Below are positions 14,050-25,994 of a DNA stretch of 64,000 nucleotides, one piece after another. This DNA comes from Adineta vaga. Taxonomy: Eukaryota; Rotifera. Position 1 is the first letter of the stretch; each line of letters opens with the position of its first letter. Both the position numbers and the translations under genes were made by a program. The DNA lies in contig CP075492.1 of NCBI GenBank assembly GCA_021613535.1, positions 11,966,001 to 12,030,000 on the forward strand, in the 5' to 3' direction. Below the pieces are notes generated by a model, which saw only the letters and a list, made by a program, of their open reading frames with translations, was not told the DNA's origin and did no database searches.

Positions 14050-15395
14050 ATGGAATACTTCTATTCATTCCTTCTCTTTATTTCATGTTTTTCTTCGATA
14101 AATATGCAAAGTTTTACACGTGAGTTCAATCAAGTATTCACTACTCAATTTCTAATGATGTCTATTGTCTTTTTTTTTAGAGGAAAGTCCATACATGTTA
14201 ATTCGATTAATGGATCTTAAAGCACATGAAGTATGTGTTTTGATGAGAAGGAAAAAAACATGCATTAAAAGTCTTATTTCATTATTCTAGTGGAAACCTG
14301 GTATGCTAGATCGATTTGAGAAAGTTCTCGATGCTGAATTGAAATATAGTGATGAGAAAAAAGGAGTAGAATGTAAATCAATGTGAGTTGAATTATCGAA
14401 ATATTTCTATGAACGACACAAATTTCGTTTTATTAGTGATTTTGAACAAGAAGCGGGTTTTCCAAAACAAGAGGCACGTTTTCTTGATTTAAGTATTCGT
14501 GGTTTATGTACTGATATCTATGGTAAAGTTCATGACATTGATAAAACATTAATGACTGGTAAAAATAAAACTATAATACAATTTTAAGTTGTAATCTATT
14601 TGTTCATTTCTAGTTGCTATTGAACGACATATTGATGATGTTAATGTTGCTACGACTGCAACTATTTATAGTATAGGTAATGTTCAATTATTCAAACGAA
14701 ATCGAAACAAATTAAATTTCATTATCATACCAATTGCGGTGGGATTGACAATATTTCTCTTCGTTCTAACCTTTGTTTTACGTCAATTAAGGTTTGTTAG
14801 AATTTCTTTAATTTTTGATCATGAAAAATTCTTCATATTTAGAAATAAACAAAAAAAACGTCATATTCTTTCAGAATTACAAAAAAAGAGAGATGCAGGT
14901 AATAAAAAAGCTCAGACTATTGCTAATGTTGATCCACATGCAAATGAAAAACAACGTTTATTACAACTTGATCCAACTGTTGTTGGTAGTGCATCGGATA
15001 CTTTAGGTAGTCCAAAAGATTTCACAAATGAACAATATACTACTCAAGGTCGAAATACTCGAGATTATGAAAGTAGTTCACCATCACGAGATAATCGACA
15101 AGGATATAATGATCAATCATTTCAAAATCAACGTTCACTTCGATCAAGTCGAGAACGAATGCAACCACCTTATGACAACGAACATTCAGATATAATTCCT
15201 ATGCGAGAACAACAACCACGAACAGTTATACGAACAATTCGTGATGATGGAAATCATTCATCGTATCATCCACAAGAAGATACATCCGTTAATTTTGTAC
15301 CTATTCCTGTGCAAGTAGAACGAAGTGGTCCTCATCAAAGATATGTACCACCACCTTACCATTCGGATCCTTATTATCGACATACGAATTCTTAA
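14050..15395 (+). CDS. single-pass type I membrane protein, unrecognised
   Basis: Not assigned to a family. The ATG at 14050 begins a hydrophobic signal peptide (MEYFYSFLLFISCFSSINM) in a short first exon ending at 14119. Four or five short introns follow. The predicted ectodomain is about 150 residues with two cysteines. One transmembrane helix (LNFIIIPIAVGLTIFLFVLT, near 14710-14780) leads to a basic stop-transfer stretch. The cytoplasmic tail of about 170 residues is hydrophilic and rich in R, S, Q and P, with YxxP-like motifs near its end. Membrane layout vaguely recalls sarcoglycan-type proteins, but I see no diagnostic motif. Consistent splice sites and reading frame make the gene itself convincing. 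Confidence 0.7.
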
Positions 15396-16279
15396 ATAGG
15401 AACATTTCGTTTGGAATTTTTTAAAACAATCGTCTCTCTTTTTTTCAGGCTTGTTTCTTTCTTTTCTTTTCTTGTATGTATGATAACTAATACGCCTTAT
15501 GCTTCTTTAGTAGAATTTTTCAATGAAAAAAAACAAAAAAAAATTTGATAACTAATCACTTTTTTCTAACGTTCCTTTATTTTATAATTAAACGAACAAG
15601 TATCTGTCTTATGTCACCGTTCTATAATTGAAAACTAACCAAGTCGGTTAGACATCATCAACTTACGTAGTTTTCGTCTTTCGATTAACAACCATCTGCA
15701 TATTAATTGAGAAGAATGACATTTGAAGAAAAAAACAATATACGGTAGACATTTACTACAAAATTTGGATACATACTAAGAGAAGTTTATTTCTATTCAA
15801 AAATAGTAGGAGAACAAACTAGTTGTTTTTCTAATTGATATTTATGCAGATGTAGGTACAAATTAGATGCGTTATTTGTGAATTAAATATTAATAGTGAT
15901 ACGTGATGTTTAATATTTACTAAACAATACTGAAAACAAGTTGAATGTGTTGATTTTAACTTATTAATATTTATTCTAAACCAAGACAGAATAATTAGTA
16001 TAGGGGCATATGTAAAAAAACGAATTCTGACTAGTGGACCTTCTTTTACTGCTTATCGGACAATGTTCTATGATATGTCGTGAATGACTATGTGCAATCT
16101 TCAATGATTGCGTTATGGTTCACAGCTTACGAACGTATACACAATCAATCGCGTGTACTTTCTTCTGTTTATCTACTATTAACATAGTTGACAACAGATG
16201 CAAAAACAGAAAACAAAATCTCATAACCTTTTCTTTCAATTCTATCTATCAAAGGAATAAGTAGTTTTATCTTTTAAAA
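15396..16279. other. convergent intergenic region
   Basis: About 880 bp between convergent genes. It is AT-rich with poly-A runs near 15525-15545. No exon, tRNA or repeat was recognised. Confidence 0.5.
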
Positions 16280-17572
16280 TTAGTTTATTCTGTTTGAAAA
16301 ATGAAATCTTTCCATTGCATTCCACATATCTATCGTATCTTGTCGTGCTTCTTTTGTTGAATTTGAAGAATAATCTAACGTATCAACATTCCACATGCCG
16401 ATTCCTAATAATTGACGGTTATTTGCAAGATCATATTTAATTACGAGTGTTTCAGGATCATCCATCCATATTTGATGCGTTTGTCCATCATTTTGATTGA
16501 TATAATTGAAAAAAATTCCACCAGTACGATTATCAATCATTCGACTAGTTGTTGCATTCACTCGTAATAATTGTCGACAGTATTGATAATCATGCTGAAC
16601 ACCAGCAGCATCCGAACAAGGCGAACCACGAAAAGGTACATGTTCAATTGTCTAGAATAAGGAAATTAAGACTAACTTAAAAGAAACTAGGTAAGATTAT
16701 TTACACATGTCTGATTGACATCAAGTGATAAACATTTATAATCATAGCAATACCAAGGTACTATAGAAAGACAACATTATCTGAAACTTATGAATAGATT
16801 TTAAAAAAAAACGAAGATTTTACCACCAAGAACAAGTTTTGATGGTGAAATTTGAAACAGTTGTGTGTAATTATTTAAACCTGCAGCTACACGAGTAATC
16901 GGTGAATTTGCAGATGCAATACAATCATTTAAATCAAAGATTTGTGATCGTAAATCATACGCCATAACAAATAGAAAATCACTAACATTTGCTAAACTTT
17001 GATAATCATAACAACGTCCATCGATACATGGCGCTGACCAAGCAACATCAACACTAACCTACAATAAACTGTACAGAGTATGAAAAACTTTACTAACATC
17101 ATACCATTGAACCAGGTACTTCAATATGAATAAGACGAGTCAGTTCTTGTACGAGTTGTGTGTATTGAAATGCAGTAATACTTCCATCGATGATTTCATC
17201 TTCCATATCAAAATTAATTCCATCTGTAAATGAATTTTTAACTTTATTTATTTGTAAACGAATCCATTCATTTCGAACGGTTATATTTCCTAATTGTTTC
17301 ACATCATAGTTAGCAAGCCATACAAGACGAACCTGTCGTGAATGTGCTAAACAAACAAGTTGAGGATCGAAATCTTGTGTACAAATAACAATTGTTGTTA
17401 ATTGATTATAATCATATTGTCGCCAATTATTATTTGATACCATAAATGCCACTTTTTCATGACGAGAACCAGTTTGTATTGGTCTACAAAGTGACTCATC
17501 CGGACATGGACATTCACTTGCTACAGATATTATAGTTATGATACAAACGAGTAAACTTAAAGAGTTAAACAT
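16280..17572 (-). CDS. CTBS: di-N-acetylchitobiase (GH18), lysosomal
   Basis: Removes the reducing-end GlcNAc from chitobiose cores during lysosomal glycoprotein breakdown. The first exon (17572 to about 17102) has a signal peptide followed by ECPCPDESLCRPIQTG, matching the cysteine-rich start of vertebrate CTBS. The GH18 catalytic motif reads DGINFDMEDEI (DxxDxDxE, with the acid glutamate present). Later exons carry FLFVMAYDLRSQIFD, KLVLGVPWYCYDYKC, PFRGSPCSDAAG and LLGIGMWNVDTLDYS, all family-typical, and end at 16280. Four exons with three short introns give roughly 385 residues, like the human enzyme. It looks intact. Confidence 0.94.
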
Positions 17573-18050
17573 CTTTCATCTAAAAATAAAGATCTGTATT
17601 CACATAAACACACATACAGATCTCTCGATAAGATAACGAACTCTTCATTGTAAATGAATTTCTATCAAGTCATTCTTTTCTTTTAAAAATTCTAAAAATT
17701 TCATCTGCTTTAAGTTCGCTATTTATATTGAATGGTTTCATTAGAAAAATGATATCGTTATCGATTATTCCATAATTATTAAACAAATTGTTATTTGTTA
17801 GTTCAATCTTTATTTTTCCATCGACATATCTTGTTTTCTCTTTCCTATATGACAATCAAAACTAGAACAGACATACATGCGCAAAGTTATATTCTGCAAA
17901 CAAACAAACAAACAAAGAAAGAAGAAAAAAATGATAAATGTCGTCACATCACTCATAAACACAAAAGAAAAAGAAAATCAGTCAATGTTTGATCTACAAG
18001 ATCAAACAACTAGACAACAATAATAATATACATAGAAGAAAACAAAACAA
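17573..18050. other. intergenic, possible small ubiquitin-fold remnant
   Basis: About 480 bp between two minus-strand genes. A minus-strand open frame at 17670-17855 lacks an ATG (it opens with TTG just after a stop). Its middle, NNNLFNNYGIIDNDIIFLM, resembles the last strands of a ubiquitin-like fold. It has no partner exon and could be chance. Otherwise AT-rich DNA with short CAAA repeats near 17900. Confidence 0.3.
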
Positions 18051-21000
18051 TCATCCACTTTTCGCCGGGGTTACATATCTGGTTGTTGACGATTTTTCAA
18101 ATGGAAGTGACGAAGATGTATCCATAACTGACTCATCATATTGTTCACCTTCATCACTTTGTTTTTCCTCTAGAAATAAAAAACAAGCATTATTGAGCAT
18201 ATACACAAATCTTTTATTCACTTACGGTTTTCATCTTCATCATAATATGTTGCTTTAATTCCATCAACAATATTCAAATGATCACGTTGTAAATGATCTT
18301 TCATTGATGCCACATGTAGAATACATTTTCGACAATGTTTAAACTTTGATTGTATAGTTCTACCTTGATCTACTTTATTGAAATGAAGTAATAAATGTTT
18401 ATAAGCTAATGTTCCATTGATCATTGTCGACGAATTATTCATTAAAGGTAATTCAATTGCAACAAAACAAAATGGACAGAAAAAATAGCGTGTACTTTTA
18501 TGAACTTCATCAATATGATAGATCATATCAGCATGAATTGATGTACGAAATGAACAAACTTCGCAGAAATATGGCATTTCTAAACCACAATGACAAAGAT
18601 TTAGATGTGCTATTAATTCTAGTAATGATGTATGTCGTTGTTCACATATTCGACATGGATATTCATTCATTTCAAGCATATGTTTATCATCAATATGCAT
18701 AGCAAGAAAGTAAGGATTAGAAAATTCCGATTGACAATGTGAACATTTCGTATTGATTTGTTCAAATGGTGAATTCGATTGAAGTTTACGTTCATTATTG
18801 TTATTATTATTATTGCTTTGTTGATCGAAATGTTGACATAAATGAGTTATCAATTGAATATTATTATCAAATATTGAATTTTCACAGACAGGACACTGAA
18901 AAAAGAATGTCTTGAAAGTATCAAAGACATTTTGAAATCTTACTTCGCTTCGAAAATCTCCATAATCGGATAAAGGTAAATTTCGACCGGGTTTTTGACC
19001 ATAATATTTCGACAAAGCTCGTTTATATGTTTGTTCTAAAGAGATAGATTGAAAAGAATGGTTTCTTTTATAGATTTCCAGAGTAAATAATTACCGAGTT
19101 CAACTTCCAAACCTTCTTCTAGAAAAAGAAAAGTAAAAAACTAGTGTAATTCACAGAAATGAGAGTCAATTATTGATGTACCTCTCGTACGAACTGTGCC
19201 TGGTTTAAGACGAGGTAATGGTTGATCACGTGGATATTGTGTTGAAGCATTTGGAGCAAAAGCTGGTTGTAGAAAAGGAATTGTCGCTTTTCGTGTTGGT
19301 TCTGGTTTAACAAATTGTGTTTGATAAAATTGACTACGGGGAGGTCGTTGTTGACTATTCGTGTTATTATTAGTATTATTATTATTATTATGTTGTTGTT
19401 GTTGTTGTTGCTGAAACGGAATTGGTTGACGAATATTTCGATATGTATTTCCACTATTACTACGTTGAAAAGCTGAAGAATAATTATTCGTTGTTGAATT
19501 CGGTCGTTTTGACCAAGGTAATCGATCATCTTGTTGACGATTTATCCAATCACGATCACGTACAGTATCATCTTGATCAATTTCATCTACATTCCATTCA
19601 TCATCTTCTACATCATCAGGATCATCATTGACATATGTTGAACGACGCGTAGATGGAGCCGATGATGTTGGTGTAGTTGGTGGATATCGAGGATGTATAC
19701 GAGGACGGCCAACAGGATTACGTGGTTTCGGAGTAACAGCATTATTTGTATCAGTTCGATCAAGAGCCTATAGTAAACAAAGAATTTTTCCTATCAATTT
19801 ATTCAATATGGAAAATAAGATTCCGAATTAGTAGATAGACGAAACTGATTGACGTCTCTTTCTTCTCAATTATCTGAATATTGAATATTAAATTTACCTT
19901 AACAGGACAATGTGCTAACTGTACATCGGATAATTGTTCATCGGAACAATTCATATTTAAATCCATATCAATTATTTGTTTTGAATCATTCATCATCTGT
20001 TTCATAGTATCATCAAAATTTTCATTTGTTGGTGATGATAAAACTATTGTATTCGATTGTTCTTGTTGTTGATGTTGTTGTCGTTGTTGATAAGTATTAC
20101 TATTACGATAAGCTAATGGTGTTGATCGTTGTTTCATATTATTATTATTTGTATTAGTCATAATCGATTGTTTTACACGATTATTCGTCATATCTGATCG
20201 AAAACGTTTTGATGGTGATGAATTTTGTTTGTCCATTAATGAACGTGAATGTGTTGTAAATAAAGATGGTACGGCATCAGGTCGAAGTACAGCTGGTCCT
20301 TCGAAATCATTAGGTGCAAAATGTTCTCGACAAACTTTAAATGTTGATGTTGAAGGTGAAATTGAAAGATGTTCGAAACCACAGGCATCTAACCATTTAC
20401 GTGCAACAGTTGGATCACGTGGAATTTTATATAATTGTACACGATGACGACGAGCAACATAATTATGAATACAACCATCGACATGACAACGATTGGATGC
20501 TTTATTTTCAAACTAAAACAAAATAAAATGACGTATGATAAAAGTGTGATTCTTTTTTTTTATTACATTTTCATGATGATTTAATGGTGTTTTATTTACT
20601 ATAAATGATGTTTGCGATTTTTCTGTTGATTCTTGTTGAGATACATTTGATGATGAAGCTGTCGGTGCTAAACGTGTTTTCACATGACCACTTTCTAATT
20701 TTAATATTGGTTCCAACGTTCTTCCATCAATTTCTGGATTACTTGTATGAAAAGTAATATTCGTTTTCTTATTTGTTTTATTTGTTTCTTGTAATTTATC
20801 TTGATAAGCAATCATTTTATAGAAGACTTCTAAATCAAATAATGTTGGTAAAGATTTTGGTTTAAGAACTTTGGTCGAATCTCCAACAAAATCAAAACAA
20901 GATTCTTCAAAATGTTGTTCACAAACACGATGTGTATGGGATGGACGTAAATCTGTTCGCATCGTATTTTTATACCATGCTGCAGCAATATTTGATATAT

Positions 21001-21163
21001 GCACAGGTACAGCAAAATATTGGATGGAAGAATTTGATTGAAGACCATTTGGACAGCCTTGTACGATACATATTGGTTCATGTTGATTTGAATATGACCT
21101 GAAGTGAAATGAAAATTGAATTTTTATATTTTCTTTTGTATGTCGACCATATTTGACTTACAT
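18051..21163 (-). CDS. double-THAP, AT-hook and POGZ/ZNF280-type zinc-finger protein
   Basis: Predicted nuclear DNA-binding protein. The ATG is split by an intron: AT at 21163-21162 ends exon 1, and G at 21099 begins exon 2. The first THAP zinc module follows (CIVQGC, tryptophan, VCEQHF, LKPKSLPTLF). A second THAP module starts in the next exon (RCHVDGC, KVCREHF, LRPDAVPSLF; about 20515-20250). A Q/N-rich linker contains an AT-hook-like VGRPRIHPR (near 19710). From 18900 to 18240 lie C2H2 fingers including EYPCRICEQ and EMPYFCEVCSFRTS, closely like those of POGZ and ZNF280 proteins. The last exon ends at 18051. The DDE transposase domain of POGZ is absent. THAP and POGZ are both transposase-related families, so a domesticated origin is plausible. 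Targets are unknown. Confidence 0.82.
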
Positions 21164-21819
21164 CTCACCTCGTTGTTGTTACTTGAATACAACAACGAAT
21201 AGTAAATTAGAACTAATGAGTGGACACTGGCGTGCTCAGTCGAAACAAAATATCTAAGAATTAGAAGAAATTGGATAGCGACACCAGTGGAGAGGCAATC
21301 AAACTATGAAGAATAATGGAAGAGAATGATGAGAGTTATGGGCGAATCGAACAAATGAAAGAGAGAAAGAAAAACGAGTTACAACTTTCTTTCTTTTTTT
21401 TTCTTCTTTCGTTCTTTTCTTTTTCTCTCTTTCCCTCTGTCGTTCTCTTCTTGCGTTCTGCTGTTAAAATTAAAAGCAGGAAATGACGACCGAACTGACG
21501 AGTGTCAGGTGAAGAAATGTCACTTTTGTTAGAAGAATTAGATCTATTTCTCATATGTAGACTTATAAAGATTATACAGAACGATTATGAATACCATCTG
21601 TTCTTTTCAGAAACATCCGAGAAAATGTTATTCTTGCTTTCGTAGATAAGTCACATGGACAATGTTTTAAACATTTAATCGTTACTTCTAAATATCTTTT
21701 CTTTATTCATATTTAAAAGAAACGAATTTTCCATTAAGCCTACTACTACGTTCTTATGAATAACTATAACCATTCATAGATGATATATTTATTATCGAAA
21801 AAAAGAAGAATTCTTTGAA
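21164..21819. other. intergenic, upstream of the THAP gene
   Basis: Holds the 5' leader and promoter of the THAP gene, then the 3' region of the nucleoside hydrolase. A purine/pyrimidine-skewed stretch at 21355-21470 is a low-complexity tract. The minus-strand frame across it translates to K/E/R repeats and is not convincing as a gene. Confidence 0.5.
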
Positions 21820-22864
21820 CTAATTTATTGGACTTTTCTTATCTGCTAATTGAATAGCATCTAACATCATATTCCAGAATTGTTCGACATCTTTCATTTT
21901 CAATGTAACCACACAATTCTTCTCGCGTCGATGCATATCAAAAATATCACACACCGTTCTTCCTTGACAAAATTCACTTCGACGTTCTATATCGACATGC
22001 ATGATCTGTTCTTCAAATAAATCTTTATTCGCTGCATAAGCAACAGCACATGGATCATGTAAAGGTGGTGAATCGAATTGAAAGACTTGCTTATAAGTTG
22101 CACCAAAAAATAGAAGTAAATGATCAAGAATTGATGAATAACGAGATGATAAAGAACGAAGACGTTCACTAATCTGTTGAGTTGCACAAACTGTATGTGT
22201 TAATTCGATTGGTACCATGACAAGACGTGGAACATGTGGTGATGTAAAAACAATATGAGCAGCTTCGGGATCATTCATAATATTGAATTCAGAGCCAGGA
22301 TCCATATTTCCAATACCAATAGAGCCTCCTAAAAGAACAACTTCTGCTAACGAATTTTTAATCTAAATTAATAAAAGAATATTTCAAGTAGAGGAAATTG
22401 GTAGAAAGATATATTACTTGAGGAAAAACTTTCAATAATAATGCAACATTAGTTAATGGTCCAGTAGCGATTAATGTTACTGGTCGACCGACATCCGTAA
22501 TTCTCTTATAAATATTCCATAGGAAATTTTCATCGTGTTTTTCCAATAAACTTTTATATTCAGGATGATCGGGAATATCAGTACCATCTAATCCAGTTTG
22601 TCCATGAATTTCTGGACATATTTGAACATGTCGACAAAGAGATTCTTCACAACCGCGTATAATAGGAATCGTATTTGGTATACCCGATATATACGCAACC
22701 TTATAAGCATTTTGTGTTGTTCGATCAAGTGTTTGATTTCCAATACATGTAGAAATACCGATCAATTCCAATGATGGATGATAAGCAGCTAATATAATAG
22801 CAAATGCATCATCATGTCCTGGATCACAATCAAGCCAAATAGGTTTTCTGCTTATATCAACCAT
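21820..22864 (-). CDS. inosine-uridine preferring nucleoside hydrolase
   Basis: Hydrolyses ribonucleosides to ribose and base in nucleoside salvage, probably in the cytosol. I chose the ATG at 22864 because it places the calcium-binding signature WLDCDPGHDDAFA at residues about 9-21, as in the family; the in-frame upstream extension to 22978 is low-complexity. IATGPLTNVALLL, VVLLGGSIGIGNMDPGSEFN and FDSPPLHDPCAVAY (a second metal-site aspartate) follow. Two exons (22864-22418 and 22361-21820) are separated by one short intron. Length is about 330 residues, typical for the family. Mammals lack this enzyme but many invertebrates, protists and bacteria have it. Confidence 0.93.
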
Positions 22865-23465
22865 GACAGAAAAAAAACCAACGAAAATGAATCGCTTGTG
22901 AATATATCTATGTGCGTATGTATGTATAATAGTCTTATCAGTTGAGCTGTGTAAATTAATATGATAAAATTTTTTCACATCGAAACATTCCTATGCATGA
23001 AGATAATCCTATTGTTATGAAAGTAGAATACATCACAAAAGATAACTAATAATCGATTTAGTTCTTAGTTTCAGATATTTTTGTCGTTTGTCCGATTAGG
23101 AAAAGTTCTCCTTTATTTTTATTCATTGAATTTATTCTTTTTACTATAGTAACGAGTATAACAGATCATCGAGTATGTTTGTCCATTTTGTAATGACATC
23201 TTACTGTTCAAACGTAGCAGATCGAGTGCAATTCTCAATAATAAAAGTCTTCAAAACAATTATTTCAATGTTGTCGTCATTATTTTCTTGCTATTTGACT
23301 GCTACACAAGCAGGATGACAAGAAAAAAAGAGAGGGAGAGAAAAGAAACGTTGCCTAGCAAATCTCAAATGTTTTTCACCGTCTGTAACTTATTCTGAAA
23401 AGGACAAAAAAGAAAAGAAAGTTTTCTTCATTTTAATCTATTTCAAACGTTTTTCTTTTCTCGAA
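22865..23465. other. divergent promoter region
   Basis: About 600 bp between the nucleoside hydrolase (-) and the DUF2252 gene (+). AT-rich with purine-rich runs at 23320-23345 and 23400-23420. No specific element recognised. Confidence 0.5.
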
Positions 23466-25077
23466 ATGCCTCGTGCTAATAATCGTATTCGTTCAAATAA
23501 TTTATCCTACGAAATCAATGCACCAAAGAAGGCAATTCATCGTATTCAAGCAGAATCGGATGAAAGCCGATCGAAATTTATAGTCAATACTTTTGTAGAA
23601 TTTTTCGGTGATGGAATTAAAAAAAACCCAGAAGCATTTCGTGGTCGTTTTCGTAAAATGGCTGCAACACCATTCAATTTCTATCGTGGTTCAGCTGTCC
23701 TTTTCTATCAAGATTTAAAAGTTGATAAAGATCCCTATATTGAAAAAAACAATGCAGCCGGACAAATATTTATTCATGTATGTAATAATATTAAAGAAAA
23801 TGATTTTCTTTAGAAAATAAAAGTGATATTTCAGGGTGATTTACATGCACAAAATTTTGGTACCTATTTAAATTGTGATGGTATGCTTAATTTTGATGTC
23901 AACGATTTCGATGAAAGTTATCTCGGTCCATTTACATGGGATGTCAAACGATTACTTGCTTCATTGAATATTTTATGTTATACAAAAGGATTTTCTGATA
24001 ATGAAATAAAAGAAATCTTATATGTCTGTGTTAAATCATATGTGAATCAAGTGAATGAATTTTGTATACAATCAAAAGATCACTTTGCTTTAACATTGAA
24101 GAATACTAGTGGTCAAATCAAAAAATTATTAAATGAAACACGAGTTAAATCACATGTAGATTTATTAAATAGTATGACATGTATTGAAAATTATGATCGA
24201 AGATTTATTCGTACGAAATATGTACAAAATGTTGACAAATCTTTATATAATCAACTCATGACTGCCTTTCAAGGATATCTTGATTCTATACCAGAAAATA
24301 AGAAATATTCTGATCGAGGTTATAATGGTGGAGAATTGACTTATAATATTAAAGATATTGTTCAATGTTCATCACCAGGAATTGGCTCAGCTGGAAAAGT
24401 ATCTTATAATTTTTTAATTGAAGGTCGAACAGAAACATTAGAAAATGATATTGTACTTTATATGAAACCAGCACAAAAATCAGCTGTATCTTATGTCGTA
24501 CATAACGATCAATTAGATAAATATTTTCAACATGATGGTTTACGAACAGTTCTATGTTCATATGCAATGCAAGCATCAACACCACGATGGTTAGGATATA
24601 CAACATTAAATTCCATTCCATGTATGGTTGATTCTATTACTGCACATTCATTAGATCTTGATTGGACAAACATCAATGATTTAAATGATGTATTAGAAGT
24701 TGTACAATTCTTAGGATTAGCAACAGGTAAGATCGTACGATTCAATGTATAAATAACAAACTAGAAATTCTTATTTGTTTCAAAGCAAAAATTCATTGTG
24801 TAGCAGATTCAGATTGTGTCGATACACCAAAGGATATAGCATGTTTACCATTTGCAATTATTCCACGTGAGATCGAAAAAACAATACAAGCTGCTCTACA
24901 AGGACAAGTAGATGAATTTATGAACGATATGGTTGAATTTGGAATGGTAAAATTATCCTCTTTCTTACATCATTTTTCATAAATATTGATTTGATTTAGA
25001 TTTATGGTGAATTAGTTCGACGTGATCATCATTTGTTTTTCGAAGCATTTCGAAATCATCAAATACCTGGCCTATAA
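23466..25077 (+). CDS. DUF2252 family protein (bacterial-type), spliced
   Basis: Biochemical role unknown; DUF2252 proteins have kinase/phosphotransferase-fold-like motifs but no settled activity. The ATG at 23466 opens four exons (23466-23777, 23835-24726, 24786-24946, 25000-25077) with GT-AG introns of 57, 59 and 53 nt, giving 480 residues, near the family's usual size. Diagnostic blocks are FNFYRGSAVLFYQDL, GDLHAQNFGTY, LNFDVNDFDESYLGPFTWD and VKRLLASL, with SVGS-like SPGIGSAGK and LGLATAKIHC further on. These match the bacterial FLRG / GDAHxxNFG / DxNDFDE / PxxWDxKRL pattern. The family is mainly bacterial, so acquisition by horizontal transfer followed by intron gain is likely but unproven. 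Both neighbours are ordinary eukaryotic genes. Confidence 0.9.
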
Positions 25078-25277
25078 TTTCGAGAGAAAAGAATAAAAAC
25101 TCGCCCCCTTAGGATTTTGTTGTGAGGAAAAATATTTACAATAAATAAATATCAATCAACCGTATCTTTGCATATGCGCAATATGTCGTCAAAAACTTGA
25201 AGTCATAGTTTAGACGTCATTTATCTGACACATGTAAAGAGGTTTCTTATTTTTTCTTTCAATACGTAAATTATAGG

Positions 25278-25286
25278 TATAAAAGG
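25278..25286 (+). promoter_or_regulatory. TATA box of the short intronless gene
   Basis: TATAAAAGG is an exact TATA consensus. A start site about 25-30 nt downstream, near 25305-25310, would exclude the in-frame ATG at 25298 and favour the ATG at 25382. Confidence 0.6.
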
Positions 25287-25381
25287 CAAAGTTAGATTTG
25301 CCTAAACACATTATATTCAACTTTTGTCTTATAAAAACAACAAGGTTTCTCTTCTTATCGATTACATTTCGCCTGAAATAT

Positions 25382-25609
25382 ATGGGTCTCAGTACATTAC
25401 TCGACTTTGGTTTCACTGTCTATGAAGCTTATGATGATGGTCTATTCGATGAATTTTTTGATCGAGTTGGCGTTGCTTATCCAGCACTTAATAACTTTGA
25501 TTCTTTACCACTTTTTGATCGTCGTTATCAAGCACTTAACAGCATGGCGTCATCATCACTCTTCGGACGTCGATATCCAATATCATATCCACAATTTCGT
25601 CCCTATTAA
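25382..25609 (+). CDS. short intronless protein, 75 residues, unrecognised
   Basis: I do not recognise this protein. The ATG at 25382 is chosen from the TATA box at 25278; an upstream in-frame ATG at 25298 would add 28 hydrophobic/basic residues but lies probably before the start site. The product begins MGLSTLLDFGFTVYEAY, is rich in F, D, Y and R, and repeats an LFDRRYQ / LFGRRYP element toward a YPQFRPY terminus. There is no signal peptide or zinc motif. A polyadenylation hexamer at 25652 lies 42 nt past the stop. The compact TATA-ORF-AATAAA layout suggests a highly or sharply inducible small gene; that is an inference. Confidence 0.55.
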   Translation: MGLSTLLDFGFTVYEAYDDGLFDEFFDRVGVAYPALNNFDSLPLFDRRYQALNSMASSSLFGRRYPISYPQFRPY

Positions 25610-25651
25610 CTTTTGTTTTTTGAAATTGATTTGTAAAAATCCTTCTATTCT

Positions 25652-25657
25652 AATAAA
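25652..25657 (+). terminator. polyadenylation signal of the short intronless gene
   Basis: AATAAA 42 nt after the stop at 25609, a normal spacing for 3' end formation. Confidence 0.55.
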
Positions 25658-25994
25658 ACAATTTTTACTTTTATATTTCGCAATTCTTTTCTCTTGACTT
25701 GATTATTACTCAAAAGAAGGTTTTGTTAGAAACGAGCAATAATGTTCGATGGTTTTCTTTCGTTTCTATTACATATAATCTCATGCTATGCAATCTCTGA
25801 TACAACTATCATTTTTGTTTCATATTTCCAAAAAAAAGAAAGAAACGATGCTATTCTTCTTCTTCTTTTTTTTGCATAAGAGAAAAAGAAAACTAACGTT
25901 TTCCTTTTTTCTCTTTTTCTACTTAGCATCATTTGTATTCATACTCATTTTCAAGAAGAAAAATAAACTAGATAAGTCAACTTCAACTTCAACC

